Source: Ceratothoa steindachneri
Lineage: Eukaryota > Arthropoda > Malacostraca > Isopoda > Cymothoidae
Length of the DNA: 64,000 bases
Direction of reading: 5' to 3'
NCBI GenBank assembly: GCA_963969495.1
Contig: OZ018321.1
Coordinates: 100,751,578-100,815,577 of the forward strand
In this document: in pieces, positions 50,645-61,857 of the stretch
How positions within the stretch are numbered: position 1 is the stretch's first letter
Layout of the letters: each line of letters starts with the position of its first letter
The notes under the pieces: model-generated
What the model was told of the DNA's origin: nothing
The model's input: the letters and a program-made list of their open reading frames with translations, nothing else
Databases searched by the model: none
Translations under genes and position numbers: made by a program

Positions 50645-53600
50645 TAATATTGAATTGTCACTCTGAATTGAAATAGGATTAATCTTCTAGTAGTTTCTCA
50701 ATAGATCGGTTGAAATACTTGTCGAGATATTATTTGGCTGCTTTTAAAAGCTTGCCTGAACCTTAGGTCCTGCATATCTAAATCAGGTAGGCTATTTGGG
50801 ATCAGCACCTCATCTTGCATATTATCATAGATTTTCGGCCAAATATTGCGTGCTCGTCTATTTAGGGTAATGTTTATTGGCTAAATGTCCGTCGCCTCAT
50901 GTAGTAATCTAGTAGGAAAGTAGTCAAGCAGTGACACGTTGGTAATAAACCTTATTGCCTTATTTTGGATAATTTGAGCTTTCTTTATAACTCTTTTGCT
51001 CAGGGTATTAAGGGGTATAGCTGGGTACAAGAGGAGTGGTCTCACCAACAGCAGATAAAGCTTCCTTTTGTTGTTCGCCGAGAGATGTCTGAAGCGATAG
51101 AGGCTCTGTAGGGTTTTCGCAGCCTAGAATTTTCAAGCCTAGAACTCGGCCTTCTCTTGAGTACTCATAGAGCTCATCCTGCACTAGTACGTCCGATGTT
51201 TTCCGACGGCCAACTGGTATCATTTTGAACTTTTGGACGTTTGTTTTTATTTTGTTCCTTCTCTCGAAGTTGTTGACATTAAAAATTTCTCTCCCTGTCC
51301 TGTTAGCAATTTCGTTAGGATTTTTATAAACACTGGTAACGATTTGAGTGATATCATCTGCTAGTTGTACATACAGGGTGAGGTCTTGAACAGGATGTGG
51401 TAAACCTCCAGTATACACTGAATACAGAGTGGGACTGAGGCAGCCCCCTTTAGGTACCCCAGCCTCCAGATAAAAGCCTATCCCCTCTATACCATTTATC
51501 TTCACTACTGCTTCCCTTACCTCCAGATAGTCGCATAAAATCCTGGTTTAGGTTCTATCCATAGCTAGTTCACTCAGTTTGCTTTTAAAACCCAGTCCCT
51601 TACCTTGTCGAATGCCGAGGCCACGTTACGGGGAACGACATCGACATTACCATTCGTCGCTTTTCCAATCGCTATTCCCTCCGTAATAAATGCCAGAGCC
51701 GTTTTCGTAGCTGATTTCCTCCTGAACCCATGTTGTTGAGAGTTGTATTAGTTATGGGTTTCCAGGAAGGTCCTCAGTCTGGTTTTAAGAAGTTTTTCTA
51801 GCAGTTTGCCCATAAACTCCAACAAGGTGTGGGCCTATAGCTGCCAGGTTTCAAAATAAAGATCATACGGGCTCTTTTAAATTGGTCTGGGAAATAGCCA
51901 ACATTGAGGCAGGCATTAAATAGCTCCAGTAGCCACTCGTTGATGTTATTGGGGGCATTCAGCATATGCATTTTAGTGATGCCAGTTAAGCCCGGCGCTT
52001 TTTGCTTAAAGCTTTTGAGAGCCCACTCGTACTCGTTGTGCCTGAATGGTCTACCTTCATCCTGTGCAACGCAAGATCTTTCCATGAAGTTATGTGGAGT
52101 GAGGTCGGCACCTAGGTCTTGCAATCTAAGTAGAACATCTTCTTCATACCTCTCATCAAATAACTCATTGTCTTCATCGCTAATACGAAAGCAGTTTTGC
52201 CGATACTGCCTAAATTCTCTGTCAATATCATGGTCCTCAGTATATTCTACGCCGTTGACTCTAATGCTGATGCTGTTCTAGGAGGAGTGTTTCTCAGACT
52301 TTATTTGACTCCAAAATTTGGTGGGGTCCCCTTCTGCGTCGATTTTAGTAATGATTTCATTCCACTGGTCTCTCAAGTTCTGAAGTATGAGTTGCCTGAT
52401 CTTTATCTTTAATTCTCGCAGCTCTTGTTACCGTTGTGTCATGATACCGTGCATATTTATAATGAAGATGATTGCCTCCAGCTGATACATTTTCTCCTGT
52501 ATATTTTCGTCCAACCTTTGAGATGGAAGAATTTTATGCTCCATCCAGAGGATAGCCAGGCGGTCAGCTTCCAAGATTTTTGAGGTGAGAAAATTGAGTT
52601 TCTCGCCAATCTCTTCTAAGGATGCACCCTCGAGATGATCGATATGCACTTGGCGCAGGTGTTCACGGTATAATTCCCAGTTAGCTCTTGATAGGAATCT
52701 TCGTGTGAGAATCTGCACTTGTATTGGAGAAGTAGAGATGTGGGTATTTATACTAATAGGATCTGACGGTATAAAAGGGCTCAGGAGAGTAACATGGTTA
52801 AGAGAAGAGTTACGATTTGTTAACACAATGTCCGGTGTGGTCGATGATCTTGCCGTATGGAATGTGGAGAAGTTGGGCCCTTCTCTTTGCACAACTCATC
52901 CGTCTTTTTGGAGGCTCAGTGAGTTACCAGCTCCATTAAAGGACCTCGTATAGCCGGTCTCCCTGCAACGGGCATTCAAATCTCCGACAAGTATTGTTGA
53001 GGTTTCTCTCCTAAACAGCCGCATAAAGTTTGGGATCAGTAAATACGGGCGCCTGGGTGGTTGATACCAGACTGCAACCACCAGGTCATCATATGTCATA
53101 GGGATCTTTACCGCCAAATACGATTCCTCTAAGTCTTGTATGTATTTCTTTAAATCTGATTGCAATTGCAACCCCGTCGAACCTTTCCTTAAAGTGGCTA
53201 GCCATTAGTACTTCATAGTTGTAAATTTTCATACGCTCGATGTTGTCGTTTAATCCATGCTCATAAATAAGCACGATGTCAGGATCAGCGTTTCTGATGA
53301 TTTCATTGTATACTCCGCTTCTGTTTTTCCATCCGTTAACATTCAGCGAGAAGATCTTAAGGTTCCTTATGAGTTTGGTAGAGATAGCATGCTTAATTGA
53401 TATTTGGATGTTTATCCTTAGTCCCTTTATCTCTGGCTGGTGACCCTACTCTACCAGATCTTTTCTTCCTGTATTGATCCTGGTCAAGGTTAAAGCAGGA
53501 TTCGGGGCATACTTCTATCTTACCCTTTTTGAAGGCGTTTAGAAGCTCTTCTTCCGTAACGTCCGCATCAAAGTCACATTTATACTTGCCTTTAGTGACT

Positions 53601-54890
53601 CCTTCTATGAGCTCATTGACATTGGCTTTCTTTGGTATGGGAGCCGTAGATTTTCATGCACAGATCTTGGGTCGTCCGATAAATTAGTGTAAGGAGGTAG
53701 ATGTCGAAGCCATAGGTTCAACCTCATCGTTTTCTGGTAGAGCCTCTTTCGGCTGGTTACTTATTTGCATCTGGGAGTCGTCATTCACGGCACGTTCTTT
53801 CTTGCGCAGTCGCGGGTCGGGAGAAGTAGAGCGGGGTCTTGTATCAGGTTGTTTTAGATTCTTTAATTTGGCTTAACATAGGTCTTCTGATGGCGGGTTA
53901 TCGGGGAACCACATTGGCTTCAGTCCATTTTGTACCAGCATCTGATTCAATTCAGTCGCATAACTGCCATGGTTTGTTATGTTCACGAAATGTGCGTGTA
54001 ATATGCACATAATAAGGTCTGGTCTCATGTTCTGGTCTATCTGTATCGTGGTCTTCTGCTCGAAAACTTTCGTCGCCTGTGCATATGAAGTAGTTCTTCT
54101 TTGATTTCTCTCCTCGATGATGGTCTTGTTTTTGTCCGTTATCAAGGCCTTCTTTATTGGGAAAGCCATTGATAGTGTACGATGTGAATTTCCACAATCG
54201 ATGAATTTCTATTGGAGCTAGTACACTCTCTCCATGTGTAGCCAGATTCTGAGCACTCAGAACAGATTTTGACTGTAGCCTGACAGTCCTTAGTGGCATG
54301 CTTTTCGAGGGCATAGCAGAAGAAGCAGATTTGCACCGGCACAAAAACCTCTCGCTCAATGCAGCTGGCAGAGATTTTTGAATTAAATAGGACCAGTCAA
54401 TTTTCCTCCGCCTTCGTTACCAGCTCAGTGGTTGAAAAAATTATTTTGAACACATGGGAGTGTTCTTCTCCTTCGCGGTTCTTGAACTTAATTGCGTCGT
54501 CGATTTTTGCCCAACTTTTTTTCGCCTCCACTTCTTGCTTTATCTCCTCAGCTGAGTGAGTACCAACGTAAGGGTCGATACGTCGGCAAATGATCGATCT
54601 CTTGGCTGATACATGTGGGGAACTTGTGGTATGAGGCCGATCTCTTCTAATTTCTCCCTCGAATTTGCACTTAAAAGGTTGTGTAAATCTTGATTCGAGT
54701 CGCAAAAGGCCAAGTAACCATAATTTTGGTCCTTGAATCGGCAGAGAGCAATCCCAAGCGATGAGAAGACCGTTTCAAAAACCATCTCAAGCGAAGGCTT
54801 TTAGCATTGCTCTTTGACATGAAGCAGGACTCTCTTCTCGCCGTTAGGGTCGTCCAAGACGGCCCCAACAGCAGGAGCTACTTTAACCTA
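50645..54890 (-). mobile_element. Jockey/I-type LINE, nearly full length, decayed
   Basis: About 4.2 kb on the minus strand with the full gene order. ORF1 (54868-54154) has a basic N-terminal region and two zinc knuckles: CFFCYALEKHATKDC, and CSECSESGYTWREC in which Tyr replaces the expected His. ORF2 has an endonuclease at 53330-52900 (LIYEHGLNDNIERMKIYNYE, then ILVGDLNARCRETGYTR with the GDLNA motif). RT follows with KSFKQKAPGLTGITKMHMLN (52010), GYFPDQFKRARMIFILKPGS, GVPKGGCLSPTLYSVY (51450), and LADDITQIV with the catalytic LADD (51370). The C-terminal region includes KTNVQKFKMIPVGRRKTSD, RVIKKAQIIQNKAIRFITNV and ends at about 50690. Frameshifts interrupt ORF2 several times. It lies inside the split Polinton polymerase gene. 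Confidence 0.9.
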
Positions 54891-55784
54891 ACAGGACCTT
54901 ATCGCGGGCTCGAGTACCTAAATAGACTTCGGTTCACCCTTACTGCCCAACCCCTTTAAAATTTCTATCATGGTACTCCTATCTGTCCTGACCACTCAGC
55001 TCCAGAATGGGGTTCCTTTTCTCGTGCCCCCGGCGGGGCTTCATTCCGTGGTTCGGACACGTCAGAGGCAGACGGCTTCTACAGACCTTAATGGCAGAAA
55101 GGTTATTAGAACCAAAGTTAGGCTGCTGTTAAGGGAACAGACAAGATGCAGGCGAGAAACTCCAGTTCATCCAAAATCTGTCGTCGGCAGGGTTTACACC
55201 CTCGTGGGTGTGCACGCGCGCACGTGCGTGTGCTTATGACCTTCGTAAAACCAGATGGTTTCCGTTGAACACTAGTGGGCGTTCCTCCAAAAACCGTAAA
55301 AATTTTCACCTACTGAAACAACAGAGAATTCCGAGAATTGTAGAAGTAGAGCTTTACTTGTAGAGGTAAAGTCTTCTTGGACTGCAGTCTAACTTTGATG
55401 GTATAATCACTCTTTGGAAATTTGGATAGTGGAAGACAATAGTTGATGAAAGATAGGATAGGGTTGCCCTTGTTTTAGGGGCATCACAGGCGTTTTTACT
55501 TTTTTGGTGTAACTTGTGTTTCCTTCTGTTTTGTTGTTGTCTGTTGTATGTCTTTGTATTCGTATCTCATTAGTGTTTTTCTTATTGTTTGTCTTTATTT
55601 TGTTAAATTCTGAATGTAGTCGCGATTTCGAGCATTCGAGCCTTAGTTAGTGCTCGATGTTAGATTTGTACTTCGCGTTTGTGTTCTGCTTTCGTTGTTT
55701 TTCTTGTTTACTTGTAATATTGGTGTCTGTCTTATAGTTTTGTATGTTGTGGTTTTGTGTTTATGTGTATATGTGTTCTATGTT
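54891..55784. other. 5' flank of the LINE; no separate gene
   Basis: Frames at 54970-55239 (plus) and 55118-55309 (minus) have no recognisable motif; the position suggests 5' untranslated sequence of the minus-strand LINE. T/G-rich sequence at 55480-55780 resembles a 3' tail region of the adjacent minus-strand LINE end. Confidence 0.4.
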
Positions 55785-56172
55785 CTCCTCGGAAAAGTGT
55801 CTTGTGCTTGGAAAGCGTCGATTTTGGGCGACCTTTCCACGTAATCTGGCAGGGGTGTTAATCCTGCCGCCAGTTCTTCTTAGTTCTTGGATGATATCAT
55901 TGGCCATTGTAGACCAGACCTTTTTAGCCAGTTTTGGGGTAGCGATATTAATGGGCTCCAGACGTCTACGGTGCAGTACCCTCTGCCGAATTTGCTCCCT
56001 TCTTCTGCTCTTGTTGATGCAGAGGGATGCGGAGTTCTGCACTCGCAGGAGCCTCTTCATGCTGGTCTTGTTGGCCGCTTGAGTCACTACTGCCGTGTAG
56101 ATGAGCTTAGCTCGAATAAACATCTGGTATAACTTCCTAATGTTCGCCAAGCCAAGATCACGGAACCTATAT
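55785..56172 (-). pseudogene. LINE RT C-terminal fragment (minus copy)
   Basis: Minus-strand frame 56150-55761: ANIRKLYQMFIRAKLIYTAV, VTQAANKTSMKRLLRVQNSA and LHRRRLEPINIATPKLAKKV. This is the post-RT C-terminal region of a Jockey/I-type LINE (Y...IR..L.Y....A...T....L...QN). A closely similar fragment lies on the opposite strand at 56.54-56.92 kb, so the two form an inverted repeat with about 370 bases between. Confidence 0.78.
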
Positions 56173-56539
56173 AGCTTTGCAGTCTAACTTTTATACAAAA
56201 ATACGCCTATATAAATAGTTATTTCATCTACATTTAATACTATAACAATTCAACCAATCAGACGCCATGATAGATTTAAAATGTTACTAACGTTCCAACC
56301 GTTTACACATAAACACGACCAAAATCAGTTTTCCGAATTTTTAAAGATGGAAAATCAGGACCAACAGGGACAAGTTCAAAATTGTCCCGTTGAACCGCGA
56401 GTTGACATGGCCCATCATCATAAATGGGAGGAGGTACGGCTACTCCGCCCTAGGGCACCGTCCTGGGCCTTAAAATCACCGACCATGGATACTCGAGACA
56501 CCACACAGAGAGGCGGAACCTGGCGAAGAGAGAAATCTC

Positions 56540-56921
56540 CAAGCAATACAGGTTTAGAGATCTTAGCTCGACCAACATCAGGAAATTGTGTATGATGTAT
56601 GTCCGGGCTGAGCTGATCTACCTCGCAGTGGTCTCCCAAGCGGCTCATAACACCTCGATGAAAAAGCTCCAACGTATCCAGAACACTGCCTCTCTGCTTA
56701 TCAACAAAGTGAGAAGGCGTGACCAAATCAAGCAAAGCGTCCTGCATCGGAGGAAATGCTTGGAGTCCATCAATGTCGTCACCCAGAAACTGGGCAAAAA
56801 GATCTGGTCCACTCTAACGGATGATGTCATTCCAGAACTGCAGGGAGCAGGCAGCAGATTAAATATACCCGCGTGGCTACGAGCGCAAGCCTCACGCAGA
56901 AGCCAGTTCACGAGCACTTAA
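56540..56921 (+). pseudogene. LINE RT C-terminal fragment (plus copy)
   Basis: Plus-strand frame 56586-56921: YVRAELIYLAVVSQAAHNTS, KKLQRIQNTASLLINKVRRR, LHRRKCLESINVVTQKLGKK. It matches the minus-strand fragment at 55.8-56.17 kb over its whole length. Together they may be two 5'-truncated insertions, or one insertion with an inversion. The region after it (56925-57350) is A-rich on the plus strand, in the position of a LINE 3' tail. Confidence 0.78.
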
Positions 56922-57544
56922 CTCTGTTCACGAGAAAATATCACCCCAATATAAACATATAAAGCGTCACAACACATTAAATCTGGTCCCATGCAGTTAC
57001 CCACGAAAAAGGAGACTACAGACAACACTAAAATAGCATTGTCGGCAAGAAAAGCTATAAAAGGCTTGAATGCTACAAACAACACTATTACACTAAAAGT
57101 CAAAAGACAGAGAAGAAGAAACAAAATACAATAAGAGGAACCTTACAAACACATGAAGAAACAAATAGACATTAAAAAACACAAAATAACAACACAAATA
57201 AAGGAAAAATGAAATAGAACAAAAATAAAGTGATGCCCTTCCTACTAGGGCAAAATACCCCTCCCCCAAATCTTTAATTTTTTCACCCACTATATCTTCC
57301 ACTATACCATCTCTCTTCGAAAAACTGAGTACATCATCATCATCGTAATTTTTAGACTTGGAAGAAATCTACAAGACAATTGAGTTCACCGAAAAGTTCA
57401 AAGCCGGCAAAGGAGGAAAAGATTCGAGGGCAAGTCACCTCAAGAAAATGCCATCGATTTTTATCTTTTCTCCACGGGGACTTCAAGAACAAGATTTATT
57501 TTTTATGGAGCCACGTATGGCCAACCCATAATATCGTACTGCAT

Positions 57545-57668
57545 ACTAGGAAGTTTAGCTTCCTGTTTACGAAGGATAAATACTACAAAGCGGGAAGTTT
57601 ACCTTCCTATTTACAAAAGAGAGATACTAAAAGTGGAAAGTTCATCTTCCTATTTATAAGGTTCAATA
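57545..57668. repeat. Tandem array of three short hairpins
   Basis: Three imperfect units of about 45 bases, each carrying a small palindrome: AGGAAGTTTAGCTTCCT (57550), GGGAAGTTTACCTTCC (about 57593) and GGAAAGTTCATCTTCC (about 57637), separated by GTTTACGAAGGATAAATACT-type spacers. A plus-strand frame across them is open but repetitive and is not called as a gene. The array sits just outside the point where the polymerase coding text breaks off (about 57.72 kb). Confidence 0.7.
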
Positions 57669-57689
57669 TCTGAACCGTTTAAAGTTTTC

Positions 57690-59565
57690 AACAAATGTTT
57701 ACTACGTTCGACCCCACCACACCCAACGAGTCTAGGATGCCATAGAGCTTGATTCGAGCATAAGCGTTTGTGAATTCTGCAATTGGAAGATTATTTATGT
57801 GTGACTCAACTTCTCCATGTTTAGCATTCTCCACTTTTGTGATGTATGCTTTGCAAATCACATCCAAAGAGTTTACAATGAAGTCGTCGTTTCTGATCAG
57901 CTCGCTTACTTCATGATCAGAAGCACATATTACAGTTTACATACTGCGATTCCTCTGAGCCAATTTTGCCCATAGACTATAAAAGGAAGAAAATATGATC
58001 AGGATTAATGCGGTGTGTTATTTTCATTATTATTATCATTATCGACTTCCAGTTTTTATTATTATCATTATCGCCTTCAAGTTTTAGAAATTATTAAGTT
58101 AATATTCATTGTATAGTGTGCTAATATTTCAGAAAAACTAGTAGCAAGAAGAAATCCTTACCTGTTTAGATAGAACTTTGCTCTAAAACCCTTTTTAGGA
58201 TTCATTTCGATGTCGTCTATTTTTATGTTCACCCCTTCAGACTGATTCACCCTGTTCACATATTCCATTTTCTCCTTCTCTCCAACCACTCTTCGTAGGA
58301 ATCCAGAAGCTTCTATTTTTTCCTCTAGAAATGTTTTTATATACTCTGCTAACAAACCATTTCTCTTTTCAAACTCCCAAAACTCGAAAGTTTTATTGAT
58401 CTTATACTTCTTTTCTATGGCAAGTTTTAGTTCAGGAGTGGTGTACACCACGCAAATCATACATTGTTTTTCAGAGTCATGACACTCCTGTGAATTTTGC
58501 TGACCGCAAGTGGTATATAGTGTGTAAGTAAGTTTACCATCTATGGATTGAGGAAGAACTGGAATATACATATCATTGGGAGGAAGAACATCAACTTTCA
58601 CGAGACCGAAATGTTTCATTCATACCCTCGGTGAATTCTTGAATAGACGGAATTTCTCGCACAGATACGCAACGCCGAAGTGATCCTACGGGTATGGATT
58701 GTTTTTCATGCAGTTCGGATATAAGGAGCAAAAATCGATATAATGTATTTTGACATCTTCGGTTGGTGGGTAGTATAGTATATATATAGTTCAAGGTTTC
58801 TCCTGAAAGAAAATCGTAAGGAAAAAAACATATTTCCATTTCGAGGATTCCCATTGTTTTTTGGCGGGTTTTTTCAGCGATGCGGGCATGAATAGGAGTG
58901 CATCCTTAAAAATTATGTCCTGAACGAGCTTTAACTTAAAGATCTTTCGTCCCCGCTTCATTGGATTTGAAGTTAAAGAGATTAGGGTTAAAATATTGAA
59001 GCAGCTCGTCATAGATGACGTGGACATCGAATTTAACATTGGTGTGCCATCACATATGTTTTCGCATTTTCTCTCGATCTTTGTATTCGTATTAACTCTT
59101 CTATAAAGGGTTTACAAGGGGAGTTTACACCGTCTCTTTCAAAAATCTTTGTTCGTAGACCACAGTTCTTACATTTATCTTAAGTTTCATTCTTATTATC
59201 AAAACAGAGTTCACAGTTTATCTGCATAACCAATATAGATGGATAAAGTATGAATGATCTCACTTTTTATAGCTTTCTATGTCATAATACACTACATTCC
59301 ATTTCTTGGCCACCAACTTCTTCGACCTCTTCATCCAACACGTATGCTCTGCTCCATCCGTTTTATAGTATGTATAACATTTTGAACAGAACAACTTCTT
59401 ACACTCGTGTTGCTCTCGTCCAGTTTACACTATGTATGATTTTACGATTACACTTACGGCAACTCAAAATTTTCATCACAATGCCCACGACCTTGACTGC
59501 ACACACCTTCACATTCTTTTAGATGGGCCGTTACGTTGTGATGGAACGTGTACTAAGAGAAACAC
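57690..59565 (-). pseudogene. polB: Polinton-type DNA polymerase B, exonuclease and polymerase core
   Basis: Protein-primed type B DNA polymerase, which replicates linear Polinton/Maverick and adintovirus-like genomes. On the minus strand: a Cys-rich segment at about 59400 (CSKCYTYYKTDGAEHTC); KKWNVVYYDIESYKK with the Exo I Asp-x-Glu; a second Cys motif and YVMAHQC (Exo II area) at about 59060; KLVQDIIFKDALLFMPASL at 58930; and motif A HYIDFCSLYPNCM at about 58735. The open frame 58619-58158 follows, starting HFGLVKVDVLPPNDMYIPVL and ending at a splice donor. Beyond a 185-base intron comes LWAKLAQRNRSM, a stop, and EFTNAYARIKLYGILDSLG, where the text ends at about 57720. Several stops and frameshifts make it a pseudogene. 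The N- and C-terminal parts lie at 61.1-61.8 and 49.5-49.96 kb. Confidence 0.88.
57977..58161 (-). other. Spliceosomal-type intron in the polymerase gene
   Basis: On the minus strand the coding text reaches AACAG, then GTAAGGATTTC (donor GT at 58161-58160). Coding resumes after CTTCCTTTTATAG (acceptor AG at 57978-57977). The donor is near consensus and the acceptor has a pyrimidine-rich run. The junction splits a codon after its second base (phase 2), and removing the 185 bases keeps the reading frame exactly where the family is most conserved. Introns are not a feature I associate with the polymerase ORF of Polintons. Confidence 0.75.
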
Positions 59566-59599
59566 ATACTGTGATTAAAAGAAAGTATCTTTTTTTTAA

Positions 59600-61095
59600 T
59601 ATATGCATCACTGTCGTGGTATAGATAGGACCGAGTGATGGCTGGAGTTCGTACGTATGGGTTGTTTACGTACGTCAAAACTCCTGGATTACGTTTAATC
59701 TCTAAGAGTTCTATATATATTTGATTATGACTAATTATTATTAATATTATTTGATTATTACTTCTATAATCTTTGACGGTTCCTTGTGCCTTGCTTAGCG
59801 TTTCGAGGAATGAATAAAAATTTGTTTAGAAAACTAAAACTTTATTTAAGACAGAAAAACATAAATCAACGAAATTTGACAATTTAAATGCACAGAAATG
59901 ACTTCAATAATTTTAAGTGAGGCTTTCTAAAATGACATACTTGAAATTATAGTGATGGTTGACCCACAGCTCACTTTAATATAAAAAAATGCAAACGGAC
60001 TTTACTGAAAGGATACCGGGGTTTAAATACCTTTGTAGCTTCCTACTAGAATTGAGTTTGAGTCGGACCTTGAACTCAATGGTTACGTCACCTCAAGAAT
60101 GTTGTTGCTTGACAGACGTGTGCCACGTTTCCAGGTGCGTTTGTACGGGCGAAATAGCTTTAAAACCACGGAAGCTTTTAATGCGTGTAGCAGATGGAAG
60201 AGCCACGCGCCTTTGGCAGAAAATGATATCACCACGGGACAGTGAAAGAATATTTTGTTCTTCTCTTCGGATTACTCTGGGGAATAATTCGCACTGTCTA
60301 GCGATGAGCCAATGCGGAAATCCTTTGAGGCAGGGGAGTGCTAGAGGGAGTTCACTCGGGGTATTCCTCAAGGACGAGGACTATATCGGTGCTTTAGGAT
60401 ATACCAGGAAAGAGGCGGTTTCTCTGACGAGAGTAAGTTGAACTTAATTCTTTAATCAAGTTAACTTAAAGTTCGGTGTGACCACCAGGAACTGTCTCGA
60501 GGATGAGCTTCTTCTTCTTCTTAGTTCCGGTATTCCTCAGGGGCAAGGACTATTTTGGTGCTTTGGGATACACCAAAATATGGGGGTATCTCTGACGAGA
60601 GTAAGTTAAACTTGATTCTTAAATCAAGTTAACTTAAATTTCGGTGTGAACACCAGGAACTAGCTCGAGGATGAGCTTCTTCTTAGTTCCTTCTGTTGCA
60701 ATCTCTGGCCTCTTGCCGGGAACTTCGTCGCCTTAATGATTAATGTAATCCACCACGTTTTCCCGAAGATATCCGCTTTTTTACGTCGCACCCCCCCCTG
60801 CGGTAGGGGCAGGAGGGGGGTCTGCGTGGATATGCCGCATGGAGTCTTCTCCTCCAACCCTTTTTCTCCTGGCGTCGTACAGATGGCCGAGAGGGACTTT
60901 CTGGCTTTCGGGCGACGCTCCTCTAATTTTGCCTCTGAGGTGAAATTGAATACCCACTCTTAGGGGAAATCTTGCTGTTTAAACCGTTCAGCTTTTCATC
61001 CGGACGAGGGGTGAGAGCGAGGTAGTTAAGAGTTTGGGCTACGGCGTCTGCGCTGCAAGAATGTTGGGGTTAGCGACCAGCAGCTGACCTGTGAG
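59600..61095 (+). repeat. Dispersed repeat R1, copy 2, inserted in the polymerase gene
   Basis: 59603-60545 is the inverted counterpart of 7023-7960. It continues with a tandem repeat of a 168-base unit that contains near-consensus splice signals: donor GAGAGTAAGTT with GT at 60433 and acceptor TTCTTCTTCTTAG ending 60524 (92 bases); then a 76-base exon-like piece; then donor GT at 60601 and acceptor ending 60686 (86 bases). GC-richer sequence with C and G runs (60780-61090) follows. It interrupts polymerase coding text between about 59565 and 61095. The frame at 59989-60441 is open but unrecognised. Confidence 0.75.
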
Positions 61096-61790
61096 GGGGG
61101 AGGGTATCGATTTTCTTACAATCACTAATGCTTCGAATTGGATAGTACGTCTCATCCTCAAGATCAATGAATATGAGGTAGGCTTATTTCTCAGGATCTG
61201 TTGGTCGATGAAGTTATTTGAACTTGTGTTCATCCTATATAGCCATAACTACGAGGATTCTGCATCTAAGCTCACGTTCTATTAAGGATAACTGATCTAC
61301 AGTGACAGCCTCTTCGTACACGAGATTGTATTTTCTTGCCAACTCCTGAGCTTCTCTTGTTAAGTTCTGAAGCCAAAAGTTTTTTGAAAGAACATTTTCC
61401 TTCATTTTTTTTCGCGAAGAGTGCGGAAACAAAGGCGCATCCTGTAGAATTTATATGTCCTCTCTATATTCTGTATCGATCAAATCGAACATTCGATGGA
61501 ATTATAACATGACCTGCAGGTATCCTATAAATACAAACTACGAGATTGAAAGTTCCAAACTCGATTGTGTCCGAAAACTGGAATGCAGTCTTGAATCGTC
61601 CCATGATATAATCGAATAGTGTCGATTAACGCATTTTGATAAATGGAATGCGTAAATAGATCGTATCGCGGGTTGCATCCAAAATTTCAAAACTTATATT
61701 TACACGATAATCACCCTCCTGAAACCATTGTAGATATAATATATACCGTGAAAGCTCATGCATTACTCAACCAAGACCAGCTTCTTCTGG
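61095..61790 (-). pseudogene. polB: Polinton-type DNA polymerase B, N-terminal block
   Basis: Minus-strand text, in several frames: YILYLQWFQEGDYRVNISFE near 61760, GRFKTAFQFSDTIEFGTFNL near 61590, then the open frame 61432-61235 with LTREAQELARKYNLVYEEAV and LSLIERELRCRILVV, followed by IFIDLEDETYYPI near 61160. This follows the N-terminal region of Polinton polymerases: a beta-rich start, an (A/L)..L....G....G...E...FE..L...I.VV motif, then a variable segment before the zinc region. The block stops at R1 at about 61095; the next part of the protein resumes at about 59565 on the other side. No single frame survives, so the exact start is uncertain. Confidence 0.72.
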
Positions 61791-61857
61791 TTTCTCCACA
61801 ATTATACGTTTAAAAATTATGAGAAGGTTTCGATTTCTGTATGATTTTCTCTTTACT

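Noticed and set aside
57380..57673. 97-codon plus-strand ORF
   Set aside because: Spans the tandem hairpin repeats; its Lys/Tyr/Phe repeats follow the DNA repeat and there is no domain.
59250..59522. 90-codon plus-strand ORF
   Set aside because: Shadow of the minus-strand polymerase exonuclease region.
59989..60441. 150-codon plus-strand ORF in R1
   Set aside because: No family recognised; the frame is not kept in the inverted copy at 7.0-7.96 kb, so it is more likely chance than a gene.
59600..60545. R1 copies at 7.0 and 59.6 kb as terminal inverted repeats of one 53-kb Polinton
   Set aside because: Polymerase coding text continues on both sides of the 59.6-61.1 kb copy, so R1 is an insertion inside the polymerase gene and not the element's end.
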